Source of the DNA: an uncultured Oxalobacter sp. | GTDB lineage: Bacteria > Pseudomonadota > Gammaproteobacteria > Burkholderiales > Burkholderiaceae_D | DNA: 10,278 bases | Assembly: GCA_905202055.1 (NCBI GenBank) | Contig: CAJKQK010000072.1 | Coordinates: forward strand, 1 to 10,278 | Reading direction: 5' to 3' | Part shown: positions 1 through 7,678 of the stretch, one piece after another | Layout: every line of letters starts with the position of its first letter | Position numbering within the stretch: the first letter of the stretch is position 1 | Position numbers and translations under genes: made by a program | Notes under the pieces: model-generated | What the model was told of the DNA's origin: nothing | Databases searched by the model: none | The model's input: the letters and a program-made list of their open reading frames with translations, nothing else

Positions 1-1
1 C

Positions 2-253
2 CACTTGCGGCAGGCCGGGTTTGCCGATATTGAATTGCATGCGGAAAAACACGTCATGCATTACCCTGATTTCCGCTCGGTCATCGATTCGATTCGGGGA
101 GTCGGCGCTCACCAGAGCGTTCATAAACGGCAGCCCCTGATGGGAAAAACGGCCTGGAAAACCGCAGGGGAAAGATACGAAACGTTGCGGGATGAATCCG
201 GACTGCCCGTGACTTACGAACTGGTTTACGGCTTTGCCGTCGCAAAAAAATAA
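2..253 (+). CDS. bioC: Malonyl-ACP O-methyltransferase BioC-like, C-terminal fragment (cut by left edge)
   Basis: This is the last 83 codons of a gene that begins outside the window; the TTG at position 5 is an internal Leu codon, not a start. BioC is a SAM-dependent methyltransferase that methylates the free carboxyl of malonyl-ACP so that fatty-acid synthesis can build the pimeloyl chain of biotin. The fragment lacks the SAM-binding Rossmann core, so the call rests on the tail: a segment reading RGVGAHQS (a BioC-type 'K/R-x-x-GA' helix), then a basic LMGKTAW stretch, and the ending GLPVTYELVYGFA, which resembles the BioC terminus (GLPxTYxxxYGxA). The gene stops at TAA 251-253 and converges on the MFS gene, 29 bp away. 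No hairpin terminator is obvious between them. Another BioC-like class I methyltransferase cannot be excluded from this piece alone. Confidence 0.72.
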   Translation, partial: HLRQAGFADIELHAEKHVMHYPDFRSVIDSIRGVGAHQSVHKRQPLMGKTAWKTAGERYETLRDESGLPVTYELVYGFAVAKK

Positions 254-282
254 ACCGGAACATCTGGTCCACCGTCTGCCTG

Positions 283-1974
283 TCAAAAGATTTTCCTGTG
301 ATCCGTCGCCGACAAGAGGCGCGTCACTTTCGGGGGTGAGCTGCCGTTGTGGTAAGCCCGGGCCTCATCCCTGATTTCCCTGTCGGCAACCGTCATGCGT
401 TCCCGCTGGCGAAGCATGTCGATCATCGATTCGATCATGTAAAACTCGATCATGACGCCATGACGGTCGATGTCGTTGAACAGTTCCCACATATAGCCCC
501 CGTTTCGCTGCCTGATTTCGCCGAGGCGCTGCATGACGTCGATAAAAGCGTCCGTATCCTCCGGTTTGACATGATATTCGATGGTAATCATGATGGGGCC
601 TTCGTGCATCTCTATGTCACGCGGAATCGGCATGCTCCAGTCGTGAGGGAACGGCGTCAGATCGTCCTCGTCGTTCAGTCCGACATAAAAACGCCAGGAA
701 ACCGCGATGCCGATAAAAAGGCAAACAGAGGCAATCACGAGCGCGGTCTGAATGGTCAGCATCCCCGCGACCTGTCCCCAGATGACACTGCCGCCCGCCA
801 TGCCGCCGGTAAAGACTATCCAGAAGAAAGCCAGACCACGTGCCCTCACCCATCCCGGCAAGGTGATCTGCGCCGCTGTCATCAAAGCTGACGCCGTCAT
901 CATCCACGAAATCCCGATCGCGAGCATCGCGCCGCACGCGGCAATCACGATATCGCTCGCCGCGAGAGCCAGCATGCCAAGGCCATAAACGGCGGATGCG
1001 CAACGGATGATCGTATCCCGCGTAACAAGCCGGATCAGGCGTGGCATCAATGTCGCGCCGGTGATGGCACCTACACCGATGCATCCCAGCAGCAAACCGT
1101 AGGTGCCCGGGCCGCTTTTCAGTTCATCGCGGACAATCAGGGGCATCAGTGCCCATGAAGCGCTGGCAAAAACAAAAAAACATCCCCCCCTGATCATGAC
1201 GGCGATAAGCGTCTTCGAATGCCGGGCATAGCGCAATCCGGCCTTGATGGCGGAAATCAGGTGTTCGGACGGCAATTCGCTCTGCGCAACGTTCCGTTTC
1301 CAGCGGATCGTCAAAAACGTGACGATGGCATAGAAAGTCGCATTCGTCAGAAAAACGGCGCCGGAACCGGCTGCCGCCACAATGATTCCGGCAATGGCAG
1401 GCCCGACGGAACGGGCGATATTGATGGCGATACTGTTCAAGGCAACGGCAGACTGGAGTTCTTCCCGCGGAACGAGTTCGGGAATGACGGCTCCCCATGC
1501 AGGCATCATCATGGCTAGCCCCACGCCGAGGAAGAAGGTGAAAACCAGTAACAGGATGGCATTGGTCAAACCGGTCAGGGTCAGAATACCGAGTACGCCC
1601 GCACAGCAGGCCAGCCAGATCTGGGTACCAATGAGAAAGCGCCGCCTGTCGACAATATCCGCAAGCGCACCCGCCGGAATGGCCAGCAGAAAGAACGGCG
1701 TACTGGTCGCTGCCTGAACGAGCGATACCATGACCGGCGTCGGCGCCAGATTCGTCATCAGCCACCCCGCTCCCACATCCTGCATCCAGGAAGCGATGTT
1801 CACGAACAGGATGGCGATCCACAGCATGCGGAACACCGGATGGCGCATCGGCGTCCAGGCTCCGGTCTGGTTTTCCTTGGGAATGGGGTTACTGCTGGCA
1901 GCTGGCATATTCTGGCAAAACCGTTTCTTCTCAAAATGACGAACAGTCGTCGACACGCATACGATATCACTCAT
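283..1974 (-). CDS. MFS_3 family exporter with C-terminal ABM-like domain
   Basis: This encodes a 563-residue inner-membrane transporter of the MFS_3 (EntS-like) branch of the major facilitator superfamily, probably a drug or metabolite exporter driven by the proton gradient; the substrate is unknown. Around 12 hydrophobic helices span residues 48-430. MFS motif A appears as GALADIVDRRR (102-112), with family signatures YGLLLGCIGVGAI (292-304) and WVRARGLAFF (375-384). After the last helix a soluble tail (about 459-553, beginning IMITIEYHVKPED) resembles an antibiotic-biosynthesis-monooxygenase (ABM) ferredoxin-like fold, a known companion of this subfamily. The start at 1974 has a GGAATGG just upstream. 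However, homology seems to begin near residue 23, so ATG 1908 (MPAASSNP) is a real alternative, although its upstream region lacks a good ribosome site. The gene follows yihY on the same strand after a 92-bp gap. Confidence 0.85.
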   Translation of the reverse strand: MSDIVCVSTTVRHFEKKRFCQNMPAASSNPIPKENQTGAWTPMRHPVFRMLWIAILFVNIASWMQDVGAGWLMTNLAPTPVMVSLVQAATSTPFFLLAIPAGALADIVDRRRFLIGTQIWLACCAGVLGILTLTGLTNAILLLVFTFFLGVGLAMMMPAWGAVIPELVPREELQSAVALNSIAINIARSVGPAIAGIIVAAAGSGAVFLTNATFYAIVTFLTIRWKRNVAQSELPSEHLISAIKAGLRYARHSKTLIAVMIRGGCFFVFASASWALMPLIVRDELKSGPGTYGLLLGCIGVGAITGATLMPRLIRLVTRDTIIRCASAVYGLGMLALAASDIVIAACGAMLAIGISWMMTASALMTAAQITLPGWVRARGLAFFWIVFTGGMAGGSVIWGQVAGMLTIQTALVIASVCLFIGIAVSWRFYVGLNDEDDLTPFPHDWSMPIPRDIEMHEGPIMITIEYHVKPEDTDAFIDVMQRLGEIRQRNGGYMWELFNDIDRHGVMIEFYMIESMIDMLRQRERMTVADREIRDEARAYHNGSSPPKVTRLLSATDHRKIF

Positions 1975-1977
1975 CCA

Positions 1978-2011
1978 TTCCGATTTGATTCCATATAACC
2001 TGAAATCGGAA
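1978..2011. repeat. Perfect 9-bp inverted repeat upstream of the MFS gene
   Basis: TTCCGATTT (1978-1986) and its exact complement AAATCGGAA (2003-2011) flank a 16-nt spacer, and the inner arm ends 3 bp before the 1974 start codon. On the minus strand the spacer contains TTATAT, which could be a weak -10. There is no following T-run, so it is not an intrinsic terminator for yihY. It could be an operator for a dimeric regulator, or an RNA hairpin that would hide the GGAATGG ribosome site of the longer MFS start. Function is inferred only from position and symmetry. Confidence 0.45.
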
Positions 2012-2066
2012 AATGCCGATGTGCAGATGAGACGAAACTTACCTATTCGTTACCGCAAGTCAATAT

Positions 2067-3386
2067 TCACGGCATCCCGGGAGTGGCCGGTTCTTCTTCC
2101 GATTTTTCTTCTTCCTTTTTTTTCAGTTCTTCAAAGTAATCGGCAAGCGTCTGTTCCAGTCCATAATCGATAAGATTATCCACTTCCTGCGTAAGGGAAT
2201 CTTCATCGCTGCCAGTAAAGACGAACAGATGATAGACGTCAGCTAACGTAATCGAATCCGCATCTCCGGTCCACCGCCACTCCTGAGGCGTCCGTTTTTT
2301 GAAGGAAAAAGTGCTGATCCATGAACGTTTGACCGTGTGTGCCCATCCTGTTTTTTCGAAAACAGTCAGGCAATTCTCCACTTCACCGATGGAAAGATGC
2401 GTCTGCATTTCGATTTCCGTCCGGAAAACGGCTCCTTGCGAACGATACAGCACACCGATGATTTTGATGGCGTCGGAAAACTGGCTGCCGACCGCAGGCG
2501 TTGCGTTCCACCGGCCATTACGGATTTCGGGCAACAGTGCGGCAACCATGCCACCCAACAGCATGATCAGGCAACTGATGTAAATCCACATCATGAAGAT
2601 CGGAAAGGCAGCGAGTGCGCCGTATATCCTTTCGTATGTACTGAAATTGACGATGAAAAACGCAAACGCGCGTATGGCGATTTCAAACGCAATACCGGCA
2701 AAAATACCACCTGCCGCAGCGTCTTTCCAGAAAACCAGCCTGTTCGGGACGACCCGGTATAACAGCGTGAAGGCAATCGCCGTCCAGAAAATGGAAATCA
2801 GTGAAGACGATACCGAATTCAAAAACGGCAGATTGGCGACCAGCCCGTGAGCCGCCAGCACAAGATGGGATGTGAGATAAATCGAAATGCCCAGGAGCAA
2901 TGGCCCGAAAATGGCGATTCCGACATACATCACGATACGCTTGACGACCGGACGCGGCGTCATGACATGCCAGATGTGGTTGAAGGTACTTTCAATCAGT
3001 GAAATCGTCATCAGTGCCGTAGCCACCAGAGTCAGGCCACCGATAATCGATACATTGGCCGCATTCGCGGCAAACGTCGTCAGGTTGTTCAGGATGATAT
3101 GCGCCGTGGAAGCCGGAATCATTCCCTGTGAAAAATAGGTTTCCAGTGTATTCTGCAGGGAACCGAATTCCGGAAAAGTCGTGAAAACCGCCAGTACGAT
3201 CGCCAGCATCGGAACAATGGAAAGGAGAATCGTAAAGCTGATATTGCCGGCCACATCGGTAAGATTGTTCTCCGCCAGCCGCTTTCCGCAATATTTCGCT
3301 ATCGCCTTGAGCTTGTCCTTTCGGGTCAGCTCGGGTCGTTCATGCGAATTTTCAAGGGTATTTGATATGAGATCGCTCGGGTTCAT
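2067..3386 (-). CDS. yihY: YihY/BrkB (UPF0761) family inner-membrane protein
   Basis: This encodes a 439-residue integral membrane protein of the YihY/BrkB family, whose biochemical role is not settled (older annotations call it ribonuclease BN in error). About six hydrophobic helices are visible near residues 52-70, 113-133, 150-172, 193-213, 224-247 and 262-285. The family hallmark is the YGALAAFPIFMMWIY segment at 255-269, running into CLIMLLGG at 272-279. The roughly 150 residues after the last helix are longer than in the short enterobacterial YihY. They include a winged-helix-like stretch (about 326-362, around SIGEVENCLTVFEKTGW) and end in a Lys/Glu-rich tail. The start at ATG 3386 has no convincing Shine-Dalgarno, but no better start lies nearby. 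The gene is divergent from the FAD-linked dehydrogenase and lies upstream of the MFS gene, possibly co-transcribed with it. Confidence 0.88.
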   Translation of the reverse strand: MNPSDLISNTLENSHERPELTRKDKLKAIAKYCGKRLAENNLTDVAGNISFTILLSIVPMLAIVLAVFTTFPEFGSLQNTLETYFSQGMIPASTAHIILNNLTTFAANAANVSIIGGLTLVATALMTISLIESTFNHIWHVMTPRPVVKRIVMYVGIAIFGPLLLGISIYLTSHLVLAAHGLVANLPFLNSVSSSLISIFWTAIAFTLLYRVVPNRLVFWKDAAAGGIFAGIAFEIAIRAFAFFIVNFSTYERIYGALAAFPIFMMWIYISCLIMLLGGMVAALLPEIRNGRWNATPAVGSQFSDAIKIIGVLYRSQGAVFRTEIEMQTHLSIGEVENCLTVFEKTGWAHTVKRSWISTFSFKKRTPQEWRWTGDADSITLADVYHLFVFTGSDEDSLTQEVDNLIDYGLEQTLADYFEELKKKEEEKSEEEPATPGMP

Positions 3387-3410
3387 GAAAACATTTTAAG
3401 ATGAAACGGC

Positions 3411-3439
3411 TTGCAAGGTAACCGGAAAACATGTTTTAT
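3411..3439 (+). promoter_or_regulatory. Weak sigma70-like promoter candidate for the FAD-linked dehydrogenase
   Basis: TTGCAA (3411-3416), a 17-bp spacer and TTTTAT (3434-3439) each match four of six consensus positions. This would give a leader of about 105 nt before ATG 3553. The proposed -10 overlaps the palindrome at 3426-3437. The match is modest and no transcript evidence is available. Confidence 0.3.
3426..3437. repeat. 12-bp perfect palindrome AAAACATGTTTT in the divergent gap
   Basis: AAAACATGTTTT equals its own reverse complement. It sits between the divergent yihY and dehydrogenase genes, 40 bp from the yihY start codon and overlapping the candidate -10 of the dehydrogenase. This is a position where a dimeric repressor could act on one or both genes. 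It lies in AT-rich non-coding DNA, so chance symmetry is possible. Confidence 0.4.
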
Positions 3440-3552
3440 CATGTGAGGAAAACGCCGATTTTGATTTTTTGCCCTTTTTGTCGCTTTCCTCTGGCAATTT
3501 GCCTTTTTTAAGACGAAAATCACGAAACGGATTCACGACAAAGACTATTCCC

Positions 3553-4968
3553 ATGACACAGCCATCTTTTATCGAACTCTGCAAGAAACTGATTGGCAGC
3601 GACCACGTCATTACCGATCATGCGAAAATGCTTCCCTTTGTGACCGACTACCGCAAACGGTTCACCGGAAAGGCTCTGGCCGTCGTTTTCCCGGGACATA
3701 CCCAACAGGTAGCCGATATCGTCAAGCTGTGCAGACTGCACAAGGTTCCCATCGTTCCCCAGAGCGGCAATACAGGCCTCGTGCTGGGCAGTGTCCCGGA
3801 TGAATCGGGCAAGGCGATCGTCCTTTCGCTGAAACGGATGAACCGGATTCGTGAAATCGACGCCCATAACAATACGATGACTGTCGAGGCAGGCTGTATT
3901 CTCGACAATGTCCATTCCGCAGCCGCGGAAGCCAACCTCATGTTCCCGCTGACACTGGCCTCCTCGGGTTCCTGCATGATCGGCGGCAATCTGGGGGCCA
4001 ATGCCGGAGGAACATCGGTCTTGCGTTACGGGACTGCCCGGGATCTGTGCCTCGGTCTGGAAGTGGTCACGGCAGAGGGCGACGTCTGGAATGGCCTGTA
4101 TAAATTACGCAAAAACAATACCGGATATGACCTTCGTGACCTGTTTATCGGTTCCGAAGGTACGCTCGGGATCATCACCGCAGCCGTCCTGAAACTTTTC
4201 CCGCGTCCCAAAGCGCAACAGACTGCTTTTGCCGCCGTCAAATCACCTGAAGACGCCCTGAAGCTTTTGTCACTCGCCCAGCGTTTCTGTGGCGATTCCC
4301 TGACGGCTTTCGAACTGGTATCACGTTACAGCCTTGAACTGGTCACACTGCATTTTCCGGAAATACTGTCTCCACTTCCTTTTACGTATCCCTGGTATGT
4401 ACTGCTGGAATTATCCGATGCCGAATCGGACGACCATGCCGCCCGGCAGTTCGAAAAACTGCTTGAATATGCCATCGGGGAAGATGTGATCAGTGACGCC
4501 GCCGTCGCCCAGACACTTTCGCAATCGCGCACAATGTGGCGACTGAGGGAAAACATTTCGGCGGCACAGGCCAGAGAAGGCAAGAACGTCAAACACGATA
4601 TCGCCGTGCCGACATCCCTTTTTGCGGAATTCATCGAAACAGCCGACTGTCTGTTGCAACAGCATTTCCCCGGTTGCCGTATGGTGACTTTCGGACATCT
4701 TGGCGATGGAAGCCTGCATTACAACGTCGCTGCACCCAAAGGGGTTTCAGACGAGTCATTTTTGTCCCGTCAGGCTGAAATCAACCGGATCGTTTACGAT
4801 TGTGTACGCCAGTTCAAGGGCGTCATTTCAGCAGAACACGGACTGGGAGCATTGAAACATGTGGAAAATGCGTCTTACAAGAGCGGGGCGGAAAACAGCT
4901 TGATGAAAACCCTTAAAAGGGCACTCGATCCTGACAACCTGATGAATCCGGGCAAGGTATTGCCGTAA
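3553..4968 (+). CDS. FAD-linked D-2-hydroxyacid dehydrogenase (D-2-hydroxyglutarate dehydrogenase type)
   Basis: This encodes a 471-residue flavoprotein of the VAO/PCMH fold that should oxidise a D-2-hydroxyacid to the 2-oxoacid. Residues about 37-215 form the FAD-binding domain (FAD_binding_4): PQSGNTGLVLGS (69-80), IGGNLGANAGG (143-153) and LRKNNTGYDL (185-194), followed by FIGSEGTLGIIT (198-209). Residues 225-470 form the FAD-oxidase C domain: GHLGDGSLHYN (381-391) with the metal-binding His pair (382, 389), EHGLG (428-432) and the terminal DPDNLMNPGK. The NTG and LRKxNTGYDL wording fits D-2-hydroxyglutarate dehydrogenase better than glycolate oxidase GlcD, though D-lactate or another substrate is possible. 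ATG 3553 is preferred because an upstream TTG frame extension (from 3469) has no family-like sequence. No strong ribosome site is visible. Confidence 0.85.
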   Translation: MTQPSFIELCKKLIGSDHVITDHAKMLPFVTDYRKRFTGKALAVVFPGHTQQVADIVKLCRLHKVPIVPQSGNTGLVLGSVPDESGKAIVLSLKRMNRIREIDAHNNTMTVEAGCILDNVHSAAAEANLMFPLTLASSGSCMIGGNLGANAGGTSVLRYGTARDLCLGLEVVTAEGDVWNGLYKLRKNNTGYDLRDLFIGSEGTLGIITAAVLKLFPRPKAQQTAFAAVKSPEDALKLLSLAQRFCGDSLTAFELVSRYSLELVTLHFPEILSPLPFTYPWYVLLELSDAESDDHAARQFEKLLEYAIGEDVISDAAVAQTLSQSRTMWRLRENISAAQAREGKNVKHDIAVPTSLFAEFIETADCLLQQHFPGCRMVTFGHLGDGSLHYNVAAPKGVSDESFLSRQAEINRIVYDCVRQFKGVISAEHGLGALKHVENASYKSGAENSLMKTLKRALDPDNLMNPGKVLP

Positions 4969-4973
4969 CACTG

Positions 4974-5021
4974 TCCTCATTGCCTTCAGCATCCGGTCAG
5001 GCAAGGACTTCTTTGATTTTC
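4974..5021 (+). terminator. Possible intrinsic terminator after the FAD-linked dehydrogenase
   Basis: GTCC plus TTGCCT (4974-4985, with a 3-nt bulge) can pair with AGGCAA plus GGAC (4999-5008) around a 13-nt loop. The hairpin is followed on the plus strand by the T-rich TTCTTTGATTTTC. It begins 6 nt after the stop codon, the expected place. It overlaps the last codons of the convergent GGDEF-EAL gene, and the bulge and interrupted T-run make it only moderate. Confidence 0.38.
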
Positions 5022-7669
5022 ACCTGCTCGACAGCCAGAAAATCGCTGGCTGCCGCCGCAGACATCGGACGGGAAAAATAATGTCCCTGTATGGCGGTGC
5101 AGCCTGTTTCTTTAAGGAATTCAAGCTGTTTGATATTTTCAACGCCTTCGGCAATGGTCGTAATGCCCAGATTTCTGGCAAGCGATACGATGGCATTCAC
5201 AATCGCCATATTTTCCGGATCGTGTGGAACGTTCTGAATGAACGAACCGTCGATCTTGAGGCTATGTGCGGCAAATCGTTTCAGATAGGCAAGTGAGGAA
5301 TAACCGGTTCCGAAATCGTCAATCGATACCTTGATGCCCCTTTCTTTCAGACTGTCGATAATGACGATGGCCGATTCCGGTTTTTCCATCGCAACGCTTT
5401 CCGTCAATTCGAGTACAAGGTGTTTTGGGTCAAGATCGTTTTCCTTCAGGATCTCGGATATCTGCTCTGTCAACCGGCGGTCGCGGAACTGGACTGCGGA
5501 AAGATTGACAGACACCATCAGTCTGTCATTGCCTGCATCGACCCATTCTTTCAATTGTCTGACAACCGAGCGCAAAATCCATTCACCGATCGGGATGATC
5601 TGGCCATTCGATTCCGCGACCGGGATGAATTCGTCCGGCGAAATGGAACCCAGTTGCGGATGCTGCCAACGCAACAATGCCTCGAACCCGACATTCACAC
5701 CGTGATTCAGCGACATGATCGGCTGGTATTGCAGGGTAAACTGGTTACGTTCCAGCGCACGACGCAATGCGCTGTCCAGTTCCAGCATCCGGGACGATTT
5801 GGCCTGCATCTCTGCCGTAAAGAAACAGTAATTGTTGCGACCGTTCTGCTTGGTCCGGTACATGGCCGTATCGGCACTGCACGACAGGGTTTCGAAATCC
5901 ACCCCATCGGTCGGGAACATCGCTATCCCGATGGAAGCGGTCAGGTTCAGTTCGTGTGGTTCGATATGATAGGGTTCAGATGCAATCGCCAGCAGTTTTT
6001 CGGCAATGCTGGTGGCACCACCGGTATCGGTATTGGGCAGGACCAGAACGAATTCATCGCCGCCCTGCCTTGAAATAGTATCCTGCTCGCGAACAAGCCC
6101 CTTCAGTCTGGTGGCAAACTGTTTCAGCAATTCATCCCCGATATTGTGACCAAGCGAATCGTTGACGTTCTTGAAGCCGTCCAGATCGAGGAACATCAGC
6201 GCCAGCGGCTCATTGCGACGTTGGGCAAGGCTCAGGGCCAGATTGCTTCTGTCCCGCAGCAGGGTACGGTTCGGCAAGCCGGTCAGCGCATCGAAATGGG
6301 CAAGCCACTGGACCTGTTCTTCCGTTTTCCGGCGTTCGGTCATATCGACGAAGAGGCCGATATAATGCGTGAGTTTTCCATAGGCATCGCGCATGCACTG
6401 AATGGAAAGCCATTGGGGATAAAGCGAGCCGTCCTTGCGTTTGTTCCACAATTCTCCCTGCCAGGAACCGTTTTTCGAAATGGCATCCCACATGGACCGG
6501 TAAAATTCCGCATCATGTTTGCCCGATGACAGAAAACGCGGGTTTTTCCCGAGCGCCTCCTCTTCCGAGTATCCGGTGATCTTGGTAAACGCCTTGTTGA
6601 CCATGACGATATTGCAATTATTGTCGAGCAGGATCAGGCCTTCATTACTTTGGGTAAACACCTGAGCCGACAGCTGAAGCTGTTCCTTGCGCTCGAAATT
6701 ATCCAGAGCGAAATCGATACTGATAACCAGTTCGTTCAGCAGCTTCTGGGCTGCAATGTCAAAGGCATAAGGTTCGCTGGCATTCAGATTCATGACACCG
6801 ACGATCTGGCCGTTTTTATGAAGTGGCAATGCCGCCATGGCATGAATATTGTGCTTTTGCGCAACCTGTTTCCATGACGGGGAATCGCGCACGATCTCGC
6901 AGATAGGATCGTTCTCATAATCCTGAACCCAGATCGGTTTGTCTTCAGCGAGTGCTTTCCTGACAATCCCCTGTGTCAAGGTTTTATCGGTTTCACTGAT
7001 GATGTCGAGCGTCCTGGTGATCAGTGCAGGCGTTGCACCCTCGGATGCAACCGGATAAACCCTGTTCTCTTCATTGATCAGCCCGATCCAGGCAACGTCC
7101 ATCGCGCCATATTGGGTAACGATTTTGCAAACCTGTTTGAAAAGCTCATCCTGCGTGGTACATCTGGCAACAGCCTGATTGCAATAACCCAGAACGGCGT
7201 AAAGCTGGTTCAGACGCCTGATTTCGGCTTCAGCCACTTTACTCTCGACATAAAGATGACGCAAATCGTGTTCGGCCTTGGCCCTGATACTTTCACGATG
7301 AAAATTATCAAGTGCGAAATCGATGTCGTTCGCGACTTCGACAAGCAGATCCTGTGCCGTCGGGTCGAAAGCGTTCAGTTTTTCGGAAGCGAGCAAAAGC
7401 ACGCCGATGATTTTGCCGCTCTTGTGCAGTGGCAGTGAAGCGACCGATTGTACGGAATGTTCACAAGAACGGTCATGCCAGGGCGAACAAAGCGGATCAT
7501 GCTGAAAATTCTGGTTCCAGCACGGTTTACCGGTTCGTACCGAAGTGCCTACCGTTCCATGCCCGTTCGGACTGTTTTCATCCACGGAAACGACAATCTC
7601 TTCCAGAAACACGGCCCCTTCACCATATTTGGCGGCTGTTCTGACCAGTCCTGTGGCAGGATCGATCAA
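4997..7669 (-). CDS. C-terminal open segment: GAF (partial)-GAF-PAS-GGDEF-EAL
   Basis: This open segment runs from just after the TAG to the natural stop; the only start close by is a TTG at 7669 with no proper ribosome site, so independent translation is doubtful. Counting from there: rest of the first GAF (1-125), a charged, likely coiled linker (126-158), second GAF (159-325), PAS (331-445), GGDEF (about 457-620) and EAL (about 630-880). The GGDEF motif is intact at 536-540, with the inhibitory-site RxxD as REQD at 527-530, five residues before it. In the EAL domain the catalytic set is present: E663-A-L, N722 (VNLS), E754 (LELTES), D784-D785 (DDFGTGY), K805 (LKID), E841 (AEGVE) and Q861 (IQGH). 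Both cyclase and phosphodiesterase activity are therefore possible in an intact protein. It converges on the dehydrogenase gene with a 28-bp gap. Confidence 0.85.
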   Translation of the reverse strand: MIDPATGLVRTAAKYGEGAVFLEEIVVSVDENSPNGHGTVGTSVRTGKPCWNQNFQHDPLCSPWHDRSCEHSVQSVASLPLHKSGKIIGVLLLASEKLNAFDPTAQDLLVEVANDIDFALDNFHRESIRAKAEHDLRHLYVESKVAEAEIRRLNQLYAVLGYCNQAVARCTTQDELFKQVCKIVTQYGAMDVAWIGLINEENRVYPVASEGATPALITRTLDIISETDKTLTQGIVRKALAEDKPIWVQDYENDPICEIVRDSPSWKQVAQKHNIHAMAALPLHKNGQIVGVMNLNASEPYAFDIAAQKLLNELVISIDFALDNFERKEQLQLSAQVFTQSNEGLILLDNNCNIVMVNKAFTKITGYSEEEALGKNPRFLSSGKHDAEFYRSMWDAISKNGSWQGELWNKRKDGSLYPQWLSIQCMRDAYGKLTHYIGLFVDMTERRKTEEQVQWLAHFDALTGLPNRTLLRDRSNLALSLAQRRNEPLALMFLDLDGFKNVNDSLGHNIGDELLKQFATRLKGLVREQDTISRQGGDEFVLVLPNTDTGGATSIAEKLLAIASEPYHIEPHELNLTASIGIAMFPTDGVDFETLSCSADTAMYRTKQNGRNNYCFFTAEMQAKSSRMLELDSALRRALERNQFTLQYQPIMSLNHGVNVGFEALLRWQHPQLGSISPDEFIPVAESNGQIIPIGEWILRSVVRQLKEWVDAGNDRLMVSVNLSAVQFRDRRLTEQISEILKENDLDPKHLVLELTESVAMEKPESAIVIIDSLKERGIKVSIDDFGTGYSSLAYLKRFAAHSLKIDGSFIQNVPHDPENMAIVNAIVSLARNLGITTIAEGVENIKQLEFLKETGCTAIQGHYFSRPMSAAAASDFLAVEQVKIKEVLA

Positions 7670-7675
7670 TCCGAT

Positions 7676-7678
7676 CTA
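7676..7678 (-). other. In-frame TAG replacing a conserved GAF-domain Trp
   Basis: The codons around the stop read KMA-TAG-IGLIDP. The second GAF of the same protein reads DVAWIGLINE at the equivalent place, encoded with TGG. One G-to-A change (T for C at plus-strand 7677) converts TGG to TAG. The frame is open for hundreds of codons on both sides. Confidence 0.8.

Noticed and set aside
254..282. Terminator between the convergent BioC-like and MFS genes
   Set aside because: Only short imperfect pairings are visible and no stem followed by a T-run is present on either strand.
419..453. Three copies of TCGATCAT at 419, 431 and 446
   Set aside because: They lie inside the MFS coding sequence and encode the repeated Met-Ile-Glu/Asp pattern of the ABM-like tail, so codon content explains them.
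349..891. Plus-strand open frame of 180 codons inside the MFS gene
   Set aside because: It is antisense to a well-supported gene, has no recognisable domain, and its composition follows the opposite strand's codons.
1124..1822. Minus-strand 232-codon frame overlapping the MFS gene in another frame
   Set aside because: It is rich in Cys, Arg and His and lacks any domain; the overlapping frame carries clear MFS motifs.
3469..3552. Longer dehydrogenase start at TTG 3469
   Set aside because: The added 28 residues have no family-like sequence, and ATG 3553 places the usual N-terminal helix directly at the start.
5420..6073. Plus-strand open frame of 217 codons inside the GGDEF-EAL region
   Set aside because: It lies opposite the conserved GGDEF and EAL motifs, shows no family features, and is a shadow of that coding strand.
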